Assembly (NCBI RefSeq): GCF_007744075.1
Contig: NZ_CP036266.1
Span: forward strand, 1,451,001-1,515,000
Direction: 5' to 3'
From: Gimesia chilikensis
GTDB taxonomy: Bacteria; Planctomycetota; Planctomycetia; Planctomycetales; Planctomycetaceae
DNA: 64,000 nucleotides
A program made the position numbers and the translations under genes. The notes beneath the pieces are model-generated. The model saw only the letters and a list, made by a program, of their open reading frames with translations. It did no database searches and was not told where the DNA came from. Positions 1 through 9,849 of this stretch are shown in pieces (the stretch's first letter is position 1; the number at the start of each line of letters is the position of its first letter).

Positions 1-474
<474 letters not shown>

Positions 475-587
475 TCGGCCAGTAGGGAATCAGACGGTGA
501 TTGCATCGAGGGCTGGATCATTTTAAAATAAGGATCATATCCCTTTTTTATCATATCATTTATCGTGTCATCACAAGGGCTTCATTT

Positions 588-2270
588 ATGGCGACTCTAG
601 TCATGCTACAGGCGGGCCAGGCGGTCTCTTATTCCCTTTCGGGTGATGAGATGGTGATTGGCAGGCATCCTGACTGCCAGATCCAGCTTGATTCCAATAT
701 GGTTTCCCGCCGACATGCTCAGGTTGTCGGTGATGGCGATCAGTTTTTCGTTGAAGACCTGGGCAGTGGAAACGGGACTTTCGTTAACGGTAAAAAGATT
801 GACGGAAGGACCCTGCTGGCACACGAGGATCGTCTGAAAGTCGGTCCGATTCTATTCCGCTTCGAATCAGATAACAAAGCGGGCGCGAAAAAGTCCTCGG
901 CCATGATGCAGGTCGACAGCGGCTTTGATATCGGTTTTGCCACTGATGAAGATGGTGGCGCCGGTGCCACCATTATGGGGGCGGTATCCGGAGTCGGCGG
1001 ATTCGGGGGGCTCGATGTGCGTCCCGAGGCCAAGCTGAAGGCGGTCATTGAGATCAGCCGCAGCCTGGCAGGAACTGTGGATCTGGAAAAACTGCTGCCG
1101 CAGATCCTGACCACCCTGTTTCATATTTTCCCAGCTGCCGACCGGGGCTGTATCCTGCTCAAGGATGAAGAGTCAGGAGAGATGGTTCCCCGTGCGTTCA
1201 AGCATCGCCGCGAAGGCGAAGATGCAACTGTCAAGCTGAGTCGGACGATTGTAAATAAAGTACTTGAGGAGAAAACAGGTATCCTGTCGGCCGATGCAGC
1301 CAGCGATTCCCAGTTTGACGCCAGTGAGTCTATTTCGAATCTGTCGATTCGCTCCATGATGTGTGTACCCATGCTGGGGCTGTCGGAAGAGCCGATCGGG
1401 ATTATCAACATTGATACGCAGAATCCGCTGCAGCAGTTTCAGGAAGAAGATCTGGACCTGCTGATGTCAGTTGCTGGTCAGGCAGCATTATCTTATGAAG
1501 GTGCCCGGCTGATGAACTCCTATCTGGAGAAACAGAAGCAGGACAACGAGATGAACATCGCTCGCGGGGTACAGCAGGGGTTGTTGCCCAGTTCGGTGCC
1601 GGAAGTGGACGGGTATGAGTTCTTCGCGTCCTATCATTCCGCACAGGCCGTAGGTGGTGACTATTATGACATCTTCGAGCTTCCGGATGGGAAGATCGGG
1701 CTCTCCTTCGGTGATGTCGCTGGTAAAGGGGTCCCCGGGGCAATGATCATGGCTCGTATGTCGAGCTGCGTGCAGCACACAATGCGCTTTCTGCATGAAG
1801 TCGGACCTGCGGTGGAAGCAATTAACGACCACATGTGCGACAGTGCTGTCGAGGGACGTTTTGTGACCTACGTACTCGCAATTCTAGATCCCCAGACGCA
1901 TCACATTTCGCTGGTCAACGCAGGGCATATGTCCCCCATGATTCTGAAGCCGGATGGTTCGATTGATGAGTTTCCGGAAGACAGTATCGGCGTCCCGATT
2001 GGTGTGATGGAAGGCTTTCCGTTTGAAGTGGTCGAACGGGATCTGGCACCAGGCGAGATTGTGGTCCTGTTTACTGACGGCGTAGATGAAGCGATGAATC
2101 CGGAAGGGGAATTATACACCCTGGACCGGATGCGGGAGTTCATAAAGGCCAATCGTGAAAAGAATGCTGCTGAACTGGGGCAGGCACTGCTGGCTGATGT
2201 CCGCCGGCATGCGAATGGTCGCCCCCAGAATGACGATATTACTATCATGACTTTCGGGCGTGTTTCCTGA
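588..2270 (+). CDS. FHA-GAF-PP2C (SpoIIE-type) serine/threonine phosphatase, copy 1
   Basis: A 560-residue cytoplasmic regulator. I chose ATG 588 (protein begins [10 protein letters not shown]) rather than the upstream ATG at 501, because the paralogue that follows begins in the same way and the FHA fold starts there. Residues ~20-90 form an FHA phosphothreonine-binding domain ([28 protein letters not shown]). Residues ~150-310 form a GAF sensor domain. Residues ~335-558 are a PP2C/SpoIIE phosphatase with metal-binding acidic motifs [22 protein letters not shown] and NDDITIM. Such proteins dephosphorylate anti-anti-sigma factors or similar partners; here the partner is unknown. The gene ends 37 bp before the ATG of a near-duplicate, suggesting one transcript. 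Domain calls are strong; the signal and substrate are inference. Confidence 0.9.
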   Translation: MATLVMLQAGQAVSYSLSGDEMVIGRHPDCQIQLDSNMVSRRHAQVVGDGDQFFVEDLGSGNGTFVNGKKIDGRTLLAHEDRLKVGPILFRFESDNKAGAKKSSAMMQVDSGFDIGFATDEDGGAGATIMGAVSGVGGFGGLDVRPEAKLKAVIEISRSLAGTVDLEKLLPQILTTLFHIFPAADRGCILLKDEESGEMVPRAFKHRREGEDATVKLSRTIVNKVLEEKTGILSADAASDSQFDASESISNLSIRSMMCVPMLGLSEEPIGIINIDTQNPLQQFQEEDLDLLMSVAGQAALSYEGARLMNSYLEKQKQDNEMNIARGVQQGLLPSSVPEVDGYEFFASYHSAQAVGGDYYDIFELPDGKIGLSFGDVAGKGVPGAMIMARMSSCVQHTMRFLHEVGPAVEAINDHMCDSAVEGRFVTYVLAILDPQTHHISLVNAGHMSPMILKPDGSIDEFPEDSIGVPIGVMEGFPFEVVERDLAPGEIVVLFTDGVDEAMNPEGELYTLDRMREFIKANREKNAAELGQALLADVRRHANGRPQNDDITIMTFGRVS

Positions 2271-2307
2271 AAGTGAAATTTCCAGTCACCCTGTCTATGG
2301 CCTCATC

Positions 2308-4005
2308 ATGTCCGCCAGTCTGTTTTTGCAAAATAACGGCAGTTCGTCCAGGCTGGAGATAACGGGCGAGCAGATGACGCTTGGTCGTCATCCGGATTGT
2401 GATATCTGTCTCAAGTCAAATACGGTTTCGCGTTATCATGCGAGAATTTCCGTGCTTGATGAGGAACGCTTCGAACTGGAAGATCTGGGAAGTGGTAACG
2501 GCACGTTTGTGAACAACCAGCCGGTTAACGATCCAGTGCTGTTACATTCCGGAGATCAGATCTCGATAGGTCCCTTTCTGCTGGAATTCTCCAGTGATGC
2601 CGAGTACGAAGCCGAGCAGCATGAGGGGCTCTTGACCGCTTACGGTTTGATACCTTCATTAAAAAATGTCTCCGTGAAGCCCCCGGCAGTCGATAAGAGT
2701 ACGATCCTGCGTTCCAGCGGTTCAAATGACGATTTTGATCAATACCAGATCAAACCAGAAATCAAGCTGAAGGCGATCCTGGAAATCAGCCGTACGATTG
2801 CGACGGCCTCTGACCTGGATATGATGGCCGAACGGGTACTTGAGGGGTTGTTTCATATTTTTCCGGCAGCGGATCGGGGCTGTATTCTACTGCATGACAG
2901 AAGCAATCAACGGTTTTTGCCAAAAGCGGTTCGCCATCGCAGAGATGACGATCAGGAAGCGCTGCAGCTCAGCCGCACAGTGCTCAAAACGGTCATCGAT
3001 AATAAAACCGGGGTGCTTTCTGCCGATGCGGCGAATGATGAACGCTTTGAAAAAAGCGAATCCGTTTCAACACTCACGATTCGCTCGATTCTGTGTGCCC
3101 CGATGCTGGGATTAGACGGGAGTGTGATTGGAATCATCAACCTCGATACTCAGCTGGCAGGTCAGATGTTTTCCAATGATGACCTGGAGCTCCTGATGGT
3201 CATCGCCAGCCAGACGGCTCTCTCTTATGAGAGTGCCCGGTTGATGATCTCGCATGTAGAAAAGCAGCGTTACGATAACGAAATGGAAATTGCGGCCCGT
3301 GTCCAGAAAGGACTGCTGCCAGCCAAGATTCCCGAAGTTCCCGGCTATGAATTCTTCGTGTCATACGAAGCAGCACGGGCTGTCGGCGGTGACTACTACG
3401 ACCTGATCCAGACCGAGGATGATCTCGTCTGGTTTGCATTGGGAGATGTGGCCGGTAAGGGAGTCCCGGCTTCGCTGGTAATGTCCCGCGTCTGCAGTGC
3501 GGTACGCAGCACTGTGGAGTTTGTGCCAGATGTTGCCGATGCGGTACACCGCGTAAATCATCATATTGATGAGGCGGCACATGATGGTCGCTTTATCACG
3601 TTTATTCTGGGTCAAATCAGGCTCAGCCGGGATCTGGTGACCTTCGTCAACGCAGGACATCTGGAGCCACTGTTGCTGCAGGCTGATGGGACTCTTCGCG
3701 AACTTTCAGCCGATCAGCCAAGTATTCCACTGGGTGTGATGGATGACTACGAATACGAGGCTTTGACCCATGTGCTGCAACCGGGAGAACAATTGATTCT
3801 GTATACCGACGGTGTCACAGAGGCGATGAATGAGGATCGAGAGCTCTTCGGAATCGAACGCCTCAAGTCTGCGATACTTGAGTCGGCAGCGAGTCCTGCT
3901 GAGCGAGGTCCTCAGATTCTACAGGCCGTAAAACAGTTTGTCGGTCAGCACGAACAGTATGACGATCTCACGCTGGTAATCATCGGCAAGTCTGCCGCGC
4001 AATAA
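2308..4005 (+). CDS. FHA-GAF-PP2C (SpoIIE-type) serine/threonine phosphatase, copy 2
   Basis: A 565-residue paralogue of the preceding gene, with the same order: FHA ([30 protein letters not shown]), GAF, and PP2C phosphatase ([38 protein letters not shown]). ATG 2308 gives an N-terminus collinear with copy 1; an in-frame GTG at 2260 would overlap the upstream stop by 11 bp and cannot be excluded. All acidic PP2C residues look intact, so both copies should be active. The two proteins are clearly homologous along their length but differ in the FHA-GAF linker, so they may answer to different phosphoproteins or ligands. The stop codon runs straight into the A-tract of a convergent terminator shared with the next minus-strand gene. 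Confidence 0.9.
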   Translation: MSASLFLQNNGSSSRLEITGEQMTLGRHPDCDICLKSNTVSRYHARISVLDEERFELEDLGSGNGTFVNNQPVNDPVLLHSGDQISIGPFLLEFSSDAEYEAEQHEGLLTAYGLIPSLKNVSVKPPAVDKSTILRSSGSNDDFDQYQIKPEIKLKAILEISRTIATASDLDMMAERVLEGLFHIFPAADRGCILLHDRSNQRFLPKAVRHRRDDDQEALQLSRTVLKTVIDNKTGVLSADAANDERFEKSESVSTLTIRSILCAPMLGLDGSVIGIINLDTQLAGQMFSNDDLELLMVIASQTALSYESARLMISHVEKQRYDNEMEIAARVQKGLLPAKIPEVPGYEFFVSYEAARAVGGDYYDLIQTEDDLVWFALGDVAGKGVPASLVMSRVCSAVRSTVEFVPDVADAVHRVNHHIDEAAHDGRFITFILGQIRLSRDLVTFVNAGHLEPLLLQADGTLRELSADQPSIPLGVMDDYEYEALTHVLQPGEQLILYTDGVTEAMNEDRELFGIERLKSAILESAASPAERGPQILQAVKQFVGQHEQYDDLTLVIIGKSAAQ

Positions 4006-4039
4006 AAAAGGTGGGAAGCGAATAAATCGCATCCCACCT
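4004..4039 (-). terminator. Rho-independent terminator for the small gene at 4067-4381
   Basis: On the minus strand an 8-bp stem (AGGTGGGA with TCCCACCT) continues into GCGA/TCGC across one mismatch, and is followed by a run of six T. It sits between two convergent stop codons. On the plus strand the hairpin is not followed by T, so termination there is less certain. Confidence 0.8.
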
Positions 4040-4066
4040 GCAGGTTTGACCTTATATGATTTGTGA

Positions 4067-4381
4067 TCAGAGCGAAATGTCTGTTGGTTCAGCAACCTTG
4101 CGATAGCCCATGCTGTGGAGGACTTCCAGTACTTCACTCCAGGTGGGGAACTGTCGACCACTGCGTCGTTTGTAATCATCCATGGCTTTCATGAAATCGA
4201 TTTCCTGATCGCTGTAGTCGCGTTCGCAGGTGGTTGGATCGATCTGGCGGCGACGCTCAATTTTCCGCTGATCCACAACGCCATGCTTCTCATGAATGGT
4301 ACCTTTGCTGCCGGAAGCTCTACGATTAACACGACGACGGTCAACAACCAGTTCAGAGGGGGGATCGAGTTGATTTACCAT
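4067..4381 (-). CDS. Conserved planctomycete-type small protein of unknown function
   Basis: 104 residues from ATG 4381 (a TTG two codons upstream is possible). The first 55 residues are basic and probably disordered ([21 protein letters not shown]). The C-terminal half looks folded: [20 protein letters not shown] then [18 protein letters not shown]. The [12 protein letters not shown] ending recalls small conserved planctomycete proteins of unknown function. There is no signal peptide or membrane segment, so it should be cytoplasmic; the basic N-terminus could bind nucleic acid, but that is inference. It is transcribed alone, converging on the phosphatase pair and ending at the terminator beside it. 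A real gene is likely from codon use and the dedicated terminator. Confidence 0.75.
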   Translation of the reverse strand: MVNQLDPPSELVVDRRRVNRRASGSKGTIHEKHGVVDQRKIERRRQIDPTTCERDYSDQEIDFMKAMDDYKRRSGRQFPTWSEVLEVLHSMGYRKVAEPTDISL

Positions 4382-4733
4382 ATTCAATTTCAGCTTTCTT
4401 TGAGGGAGTTCAATTACCTGAGGCTTTCACATACGCGCCAGTGTTGAGAACCAAGTCCGATACAAAAGGACTCCCAGTCATTCTCACACAATCCGTTCAT
4501 ATGCTTGGGGGAAGAATTTCTCCACGATTCCGAAATAGTTCTGGCCCGAGTCGGAAAGTGGAGCTAACTTACTCAATTATTCCCACCAAAATCCGGATTG
4601 GGAGATTTGTTTAAAATAATTAACACCGATAAGCATGATCGACCGTGCCGATTGAGTAGTCATCCCGATTATGAGGATTATCGGGCGGCTCCTGTCGTGC
4701 TTTGTTCAGAATTGTGTACAGAGTTGAGATTGC
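4382..4733. other. Intergenic region, 352 bp
   Basis: Holds the upstream region of the small minus-strand gene and the downstream region of the exported-protein gene at 4734. The only structure I see is a 6-bp inverted repeat (CCCGAT/ATCGGG) near 4664-4685 without a T-run, so it is not a convincing terminator. No convincing ORF. Confidence 0.5.
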
Positions 4734-6545
4734 TCACCGTGTCGGTGAGAGTGATCCCAGACCGATGACGATCCGGACCTGTGTTTTCTGGAGTCCTGCC
4801 GCCAGAAAGACTCCATCGAATGACTCCAGCAGGCTTTTGAGCCCTGCCAGCTTGCTTTTTCCCTTGGCCAGGTCACTGTCCTGTTGTCTTGAGAGTTGTT
4901 CCGCCAGAAAATCGGAATTCTGTTCGATGAAAGTGCGAATCGAAGAAATGTTCAGGAAGCAAAGCTGTTTCTCTTCCTGGAAAAAAGTCTCCTTCCAGGA
5001 TTGAAACAGGGGCAGCGCTGCAAGACTGTCCTCGGACTTCAAGGTGAAAAATTCGCGGACGAGATCCGGGGAACTGGCTAGGACCAGTTGTTGATCACTG
5101 ATGCCGTAAGCGGGCTGGTAAGGTCCCAGGTGGTCGATCCAGCGTAGATGATATAAATCATGATCTTCCACCTTGAGAATCGCTGGTTCATCCTTGTGCT
5201 TCGCATCCGTATTGTGCTGGACAAGCACGCTGTTCATCAGGAAGTGGGCTACATTTTCGAGAGCCAGATGATATCTGGATTTTTCTGATGAGGATGATGC
5301 ATTCTCAGGAGGAGAGAGCTGCATGGCGATCAGACCGTCGAATGAGATCGCATCGAAGGAAAGTTGCTGGCGAGGAACCGAATAAAACAGGACGTTAGGT
5401 CCCAGGGCACTGGCAATATCGGTAATCGGATCCAGCCCACCCAGCAGGCCAACACTGGCCGCATGAATTTTTTTCCACTTTTCCGGGTGTTTCTGGGCAT
5501 AGAAATCGACAAACTTTTGCGTCAACAATTGCAAATTCAGCTGGCCAGCCATCACCGCCAGGGCCTTCTGTGGAATCAGCGTGTAGGGATCCGGAGTGCT
5601 GGCTGAAGTCTGCAGAATATTGAGCAGCGGCAGATCGATCACTTCGGAATTGAACAGAATCACGGTCTCCAGGGCGAGTGTGTTTTTCAGATGCAGACCT
5701 GCGATCAGTGCACCGGTTTTCTGCCACCAGTTAACAATTCCCTGTTCGACTTCATTGCGCGGAGGTTTGATAAATTCATCCCAGGCCCGTGGGTTCAGGA
5801 AGGCGGAACCTGTGACATCATCAGCGAGCACTGCACGCGCTCGCTGGTACATCTTGAGATTGTAGAGGCAGTTCTGCTCCTTAAGAGGTTTCCCCTCCTG
5901 CAAAGCGGCAAAGAGTGCGACACTGGAGTGGAGCAGGTTTTCATTTTCAGAGAGAATCAGAGTTTGTTCCAGAAACGTATAATGGATCCCAGGAGATGCC
6001 TTCTCGGCATCCGCCGTTTGTTGGCTGGCAGTAAAGCAGGGAATATCAAGATGAGTTGATTCCGACACTTTAACGCCTGTCTTTTGAAACCAGTCTGCAA
6101 ACAGAGCACGGGTTGCAGCGGGATCCTTAACATCGGTTAATAGCAATATGGAGGGATTCTGATCCGGGCCGTTATTAAATACTGCCAGGCCAACCGATTC
6201 TCCGAAGAGATCCCGTAGCAGGGGAAGTAACGGGCGTTGAGTCAATGTTTCCAGCTGAGTGAGGCCCTGTTTCAGGTTTTTCACATCCTGGCTGCGAAGC
6301 CAGTGCTGGAAGACATCTGTCTCACGAAAGCGAGATGCGAGCTGGGAATGCAGGAACTGCTTTATATGTTGATCCAGCTGTGTGGCTTCAAGATACAGCC
6401 CTGCTTTCTGATCGACGAGTTGACTGAGCGGCCGGGAGGCGAAGGCTGTACGGTCGGAAAGACAACAGAGTAGACTCAGGAGGAGGGCTGGCACGAACCG
6501 AAGTGTGTCCAAGCGTCTGCAATTGACTGATGGATTTGGTTTCAT
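4734..6545 (-). CDS. Large exported protein of the sigma/anti-sigma operon (DUF3352-like)
   Basis: 603 residues from ATG 6545, chosen because an AGGAA ribosome-binding site lies 9 bases upstream; a TTG at 6590 is the longer alternative. The N-terminus carries a signal peptide (basic start, hydrophobic LRFVPALLLSLLCCLS, then a TAFAS cleavage region near residue 36). The mature part has no membrane segment and a layout similar to DUF3352-type proteins: QKAGLYLEATQL, repeated LFGESVGLAVF- and LLLTDVKDP-like strands, later VLFYSVPRQ and LVLASSPDLVREF. Function is unknown; location should be periplasmic. It lies 41 bp downstream of an anti-sigma-like gene and an ECF sigma gene on the same strand, so it may be the output or the sensed component of that system. 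The family assignment is tentative. Confidence 0.75.
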   Translation of the reverse strand: MKPNPSVNCRRLDTLRFVPALLLSLLCCLSDRTAFASRPLSQLVDQKAGLYLEATQLDQHIKQFLHSQLASRFRETDVFQHWLRSQDVKNLKQGLTQLETLTQRPLLPLLRDLFGESVGLAVFNNGPDQNPSILLLTDVKDPAATRALFADWFQKTGVKVSESTHLDIPCFTASQQTADAEKASPGIHYTFLEQTLILSENENLLHSSVALFAALQEGKPLKEQNCLYNLKMYQRARAVLADDVTGSAFLNPRAWDEFIKPPRNEVEQGIVNWWQKTGALIAGLHLKNTLALETVILFNSEVIDLPLLNILQTSASTPDPYTLIPQKALAVMAGQLNLQLLTQKFVDFYAQKHPEKWKKIHAASVGLLGGLDPITDIASALGPNVLFYSVPRQQLSFDAISFDGLIAMQLSPPENASSSSEKSRYHLALENVAHFLMNSVLVQHNTDAKHKDEPAILKVEDHDLYHLRWIDHLGPYQPAYGISDQQLVLASSPDLVREFFTLKSEDSLAALPLFQSWKETFFQEEKQLCFLNISSIRTFIEQNSDFLAEQLSRQQDSDLAKGKSKLAGLKSLLESFDGVFLAAGLQKTQVRIVIGLGSLSPTR

Positions 6546-6586
6546 GAACTGTATTCCTGATGAAACTCTGCGCGAATTGAAAAGTA

Positions 6587-7273
6587 TCAAATTTTCGTTG
6601 ATGACTCGGGGACGGAATGAATTATAAAGTTCCAGGCATGATTGAACTGATCTTTAATGGGTTGCATTTCTGAATTGAGATCATCAACCCAGTTCGGTTC
6701 AGAAGGAAGTGTATCTACAGACTGCGGGGCCGACCGTGAAACCGGGACCAGGGTGACAGCCTCCGACATCGCTCCGGCTGTACTTTGGGCAAGTCCCCAC
6801 GAAGCAGCGCCTGCATTTTTCAGCAGCTGATTCAGATCATGCGGAGCAGTGGGCTTTTTAGCTGCAGGCTCGGGAATCGGAGGGCTGGTAGCTACCGGGA
6901 GGCCGGATTCCTTTTCTGATCGATTGGTGAAAAACGGAATCACAATCGCCAATAGCAAACCGGCGGCTGCCAGACTGGTCCAGATCCAGGGAGTAGAAAG
7001 ACGATGAGGACGGGCGACTCTATCTGTAGTCACAGAAGGCAGGTCGCTATTACCCGATGTGTCAGTCAACTGGGCCAGCACCGCATCAACCAGGTCAATC
7101 TCAGGCATGGTCTGTTCCCATGCAGGGAGTGCCTGTTCCAGGATGAGAAAATCTTCCCAGAGCCGCTGATGTTCCGGGGAAAGTGCGGACTGTTTTTCGA
7201 GTTGGGAACGTTGATTGAAGCGCTGTGATTCGATCATGGATTCCAATTTCGATTGATATTCAACGAGATTCAT
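6587..7273 (-). CDS. Putative anti-sigma factor, single-pass membrane protein
   Basis: 228 residues if started at ATG 7273 (MNLVEYQSKLESMIES); a longer start at 7297 is possible. The N-terminal ~85 residues are helical and soluble, as in anti-sigma domains, but I see no zinc-binding HxxxCxxC motif. One membrane segment follows (WTSLAAAGLLLAIVIPFF, about residues 98-116), then a proline-rich, low-complexity periplasmic region and a short tail. It overlaps the 3' end of the ECF sigma gene by 14 bp, the usual arrangement for translationally coupled sigma/anti-sigma pairs. Role inferred: holds the sigma factor inactive at the membrane until an envelope signal arrives. Other possibilities are a general regulatory membrane protein of unknown action. 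Confidence 0.65.
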   Translation of the reverse strand: MNLVEYQSKLESMIESQRFNQRSQLEKQSALSPEHQRLWEDFLILEQALPAWEQTMPEIDLVDAVLAQLTDTSGNSDLPSVTTDRVARPHRLSTPWIWTSLAAAGLLLAIVIPFFTNRSEKESGLPVATSPPIPEPAAKKPTAPHDLNQLLKNAGAASWGLAQSTAGAMSEAVTLVPVSRSAPQSVDTLPSEPNWVDDLNSEMQPIKDQFNHAWNFIIHSVPESSTKI

Positions 7274-7817
7274 GTCTGACCTCTGGTACAATTCCACGTT
7301 GCCTTAAGGTAGATGCCAGTTCCTGACGAGATCGATGCAGCCAGGTTTTGATGGTCCCTTCCGGACGTTCCAGCACTTCTCCAATCTCCTGACAACTCAA
7401 ATTTTCCTGGTGAAACAGAATAAAGCAGGTACGGTGGTCTTCCCGCAGCTGACTGATGGCATTCTGAAGTTCTTCTCCCAGGTCCTGCAGCTCTTCAGAC
7501 GACTGACTGACGGCCAGTTCCGATGCAAATTCAGCAGGGACAGGTCGACGGGACCGTTGGCTGAGGAACGTCCGACAACGATTGGCAGCGATTGTCAGTA
7601 ACCAGGGTTTTAAAGTCCTGGCAGGATCCCACTGATGCAGGCTGCGAAAAGCGCGGACGAAGACTTCCTGAGCGACATCCTCCGCGTCCTGACGATGCCC
7701 CAGCATCCGATAGCACAAGCCAAAGATGGAACTCTGAAACCGTGCTACGAACGCGCGCATCTCCGCCCTATTACCTTCCAGGCAACTTTGGACCAGTGCC
7801 GCATCTTCTTCGTTCAC
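7260..7817 (-). CDS. ECF-family RNA polymerase sigma factor
   Basis: 185 residues from GTG 7817 (protein NEEDAALVQSCLEGN...); a TTG at 7847 adds ten residues and cannot be excluded. Region 2 is clear (GLCYRMLGHRQDAEDVAQEV, then FVRAFRSLHQWD) and region 4 follows (LREDHRTCFILFHQENLS, CQEIGEVLERPEGTIKTWLH). The family directs RNA polymerase to stress or envelope promoters. The length and the absence of extra C-terminal domains fit a classical ECF sigma factor. It overlaps the anti-sigma-like gene by 14 bp and heads a three-gene operon ending in a large exported protein. The target promoters are not visible; autoregulation is common in the family but I saw no duplicated promoter motif. Confidence 0.92.
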   Translation of the reverse strand: MNEEDAALVQSCLEGNRAEMRAFVARFQSSIFGLCYRMLGHRQDAEDVAQEVFVRAFRSLHQWDPARTLKPWLLTIAANRCRTFLSQRSRRPVPAEFASELAVSQSSEELQDLGEELQNAISQLREDHRTCFILFHQENLSCQEIGEVLERPEGTIKTWLHRSRQELASTLRQRGIVPEVRHESR

Positions 7818-8268
7818 GGAAAAATCCCGTTTTGGCTTGCACAACAACAGAACTCGGAATCAGAACTTCATTCGATTTCACTAACTATACCAGCTTTCTA
7901 CTGCGGGAGTTTCAGAGGAGACTAAAAATTCGGTCCTGTTTTCGTCAGAAGACCAGACTAAGCAAATAGAAATTTTAGAATGCTAATGGGGGGATGGGTA
8001 CATGTGAATACAAGTGGTGTGCCTCTGATTCTTAAGGTGCTACTATTCTAGATTTATCGATCTGATTAACCTGATTTTGTTCAGATAGTCGAATGTGCGG
8101 GTTCGTGTGAGGTCTAAATCCCTATCTGAGAAACCTTTAAATCTGAAAGTTGACAACCTTCGATAAGCATCCGAAACTTATTATATTACATTTAATAATT
8201 GGTTCTAAATTAACTGTTTATTATTAAATGTGTTGTTTTTATTAACCTGTATTTTAAGGATGTTCAAA
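7818..8268. other. Divergent intergenic region, 451 bp
   Basis: Lies between the ECF sigma operon (minus) and a prepilin-like gene (plus), so it should hold promoters for both. It becomes AT-rich toward 8160-8260. A TTGACA occurs at 8150-8155 but no -10 hexamer sits at a normal distance, so I do not call it a promoter. No convincing coding sequence. Confidence 0.5.
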
Positions 8269-9216
8269 ATGAGGCACTTGAGAACCTTCACCGGAAAACG
8301 TGGATTTACGTTGATTGAGTTACTGGTGGTCATCGCGATTATTGCCATTCTGATTGCGCTGTTGTTACCAGCCGTGCAGCAGGCTCGTGAGGCAGCCCGA
8401 CGGAGTACATGTAAGAACAATGTGAAGCAGATCAGCCTGGCGCTGCATAATTATGAGAGCGCTCATCGAGTCTTTCCCTATGCACATCGTGGTGGAAACG
8501 GCTGGTACCCCCAGGCCTGTCATCAGCGAGATACCTGGTTTCATCGTCTTCTCCCTTACGTTGATCAGGCCCCGATGTATAATCAGTACGAAGGGGACTG
8601 TGCGAATCTGTCTGCCAGTGTGAGTAATCATGTGCATAACATTTCGAGCAGTCAGGCTTTTGTAAGAACTGCTTTGCCGGCCTTCATGTGCCCTTCGGAT
8701 ATCGGACCTGCGTTTGCAGAAAATTCGGGCGTTCGTTGGGGCGGGAATTATATGGCCTGTATCGGAGGGTCAAGCAATCTTTCGACTGGATCAGATAATG
8801 GGATGTTTGGTTACGAGACCAAAACGAAGATCCGAGATGTGACCGATGGTACCTCGAATACGATGATGCTCAGTGAAGGTGTGCAGCGTGTTGCAGTCCC
8901 CAGCGGTTTTTCCTGGGGATGCCCGGGCTGCTACTGGATTGGTGGGGCGCATGGCGAAGTGACTTTCACTGCATATGAGACACCCAATACCAAGGTGCCC
9001 GATCAGAATTATCTTTGTAAGTCAACCACGGATGTGAATGCACCATGTGTAACGAACCAGTCGAACCGACGGAACTATGCACGTAGTCAACACGTGGGGG
9101 GAGTGCACGTCGGAATGGCTGACGGAGCAGTTCGCTTTGTCTCAAATAATATTGATCTGGGGACTTTCCGAGCGCTGGCTACCCGTTCTGGCGATGAAGT
9201 CATTGGAGAATTTTAA
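8269..9216 (+). CDS. DUF1559 H-X9-DG prepilin-like protein
   Basis: 315 residues from ATG 8269, which has AAGGA eight bases upstream. The N-terminus is a type IV pilin/pseudopilin signal ([20 protein letters not shown], followed by QQAREAARR), cleaved before the F by a prepilin peptidase in the known families. The body is the planctomycete DUF1559 domain with the SNTMMLSEG region, and the C-terminus carries the H-X9-DG motif ([12 protein letters not shown]). These proteins are expected to be anchored in the inner membrane and possibly assembled by a type II secretion- or pilus-like machine; the individual function is unknown. A lipoprotein gene follows after 77 bp containing a strong hairpin. 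Cysteine-rich insertions near residues 220-265 are distinctive to this copy. Confidence 0.93.
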   Translation: MRHLRTFTGKRGFTLIELLVVIAIIAILIALLLPAVQQAREAARRSTCKNNVKQISLALHNYESAHRVFPYAHRGGNGWYPQACHQRDTWFHRLLPYVDQAPMYNQYEGDCANLSASVSNHVHNISSSQAFVRTALPAFMCPSDIGPAFAENSGVRWGGNYMACIGGSSNLSTGSDNGMFGYETKTKIRDVTDGTSNTMMLSEGVQRVAVPSGFSWGCPGCYWIGGAHGEVTFTAYETPNTKVPDQNYLCKSTTDVNAPCVTNQSNRRNYARSQHVGGVHVGMADGAVRFVSNNIDLGTFRALATRSGDEVIGEF

Positions 9217-9237
9217 GCGTTTCAAGTCAAAATGAAA

Positions 9238-9275
9238 TCTGCCCGTCCCGACACAGATTGTGCGGTGCGGGCAGA
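9238..9275 (+). promoter_or_regulatory. Intercistronic stem-loop between prepilin and lipoprotein genes
   Basis: An 8-bp outer stem (TCTGCCCG/CGGGCAGA) encloses a second stem (CCG-CACA with TGTGCGG) and a GAT loop. There is no T-run after it, so it is more likely an mRNA-processing or stabilising element setting the ratio of the two products than a full terminator. Confidence 0.55.
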
Positions 9276-9293
9276 ACTTACAGGAATGAGTCA

Positions 9294-9719
9294 ATGAAAA
9301 CAGTTGCGTATTATCTGATGTTGGCCTGTACTGCAGGTGTGCTTGCTGGATGTGGCGGTGGTGAGTCAGGACCGACTAATTATCCTGTCTCAGGTAAAGT
9401 AACCGTGGATGGAGAACCTCTGGCAGAAGGGGATATTATTTTCCGCGATGCAGAAGGGAAAGCGACCAGTGGTGCTGGCAAGATTGAAGAGGGGACGTTC
9501 TCATTTGAAACAGTTGCGGGTAAAAAAGCGGTTGTGATTACCGCGACTCGCGAGATTCCCGGTAAGACCGTCGCTGGTGGCGCTCCCGGGGAGCCGGCAG
9601 TACCTGCCGTGGAGCAGTATCTGCCTGCGGAGTATAATGAGAAGACCACACTGGAAGCTGAAGTCAGCGAGTCCGGACCAAATGAATTTACTTTCGAATT
9701 GAAGACTAAAGGAGAGTAA
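9294..9719 (+). CDS. Small lipoprotein with a regulatory-like beta domain
   Basis: 141 residues from ATG 9294 (longer in-frame starts lie inside the hairpin). A lipoprotein signal peptide ends in the lipobox LAGC, so the mature protein should be lipid-anchored at Cys20. The body (YPVSGKVTVDGEPLAEGDI, IFRDAEG) matches the carboxypeptidase-regulatory-like / transthyretin-like beta-sandwich often seen in planctomycete lipoproteins. It lies 77 bp downstream of the DUF1559 gene, and a similar lipoprotein-prepilin pair occurs at 52051-53556, so the two families seem to work together. The precise role is unknown; it might assist assembly or anchoring of the pseudopilin. A terminator follows. Confidence 0.85.
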   Translation: MKTVAYYLMLACTAGVLAGCGGGESGPTNYPVSGKVTVDGEPLAEGDIIFRDAEGKATSGAGKIEEGTFSFETVAGKKAVVITATREIPGKTVAGGAPGEPAVPAVEQYLPAEYNEKTTLEAEVSESGPNEFTFELKTKGE

Positions 9720-9775
9720 CCTCTCCTGTCATAATAGAGGCAAGTGTCACCACTGTCTAAGCTTTAGTTGAACGT

Positions 9776-9810
9776 AAAAAAAGCCGCACCTGCCTGGTGT
9801 GGCTTTTTTA
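9776..9810 (+). terminator. Rho-independent terminator of the prepilin-lipoprotein unit
   Basis: Stem AAAAAGCC-CACC with GGTG-GGCTTTTT around a TGCC loop with one internal mismatch. The A-tract on one side and T-tract on the other allow termination in both directions; it may also serve the minus-strand gene ending at 9850. Confidence 0.85.
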
Positions 9811-9849
9811 TTGATACTTGCTCAGAGCGAATCTGATTCGGGAGATCAG

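Noticed and set aside
4664-4685. Inverted repeat CCCGAT/ATCGGG after the exported-protein gene
   Set aside because: No T-run in either direction and a short stem; not supported as a terminator.
8150-8190. TTGACA with downstream TATATT upstream of the first prepilin gene
   Set aside because: The spacing is well over 20 bp, so the pair is not a plausible promoter.
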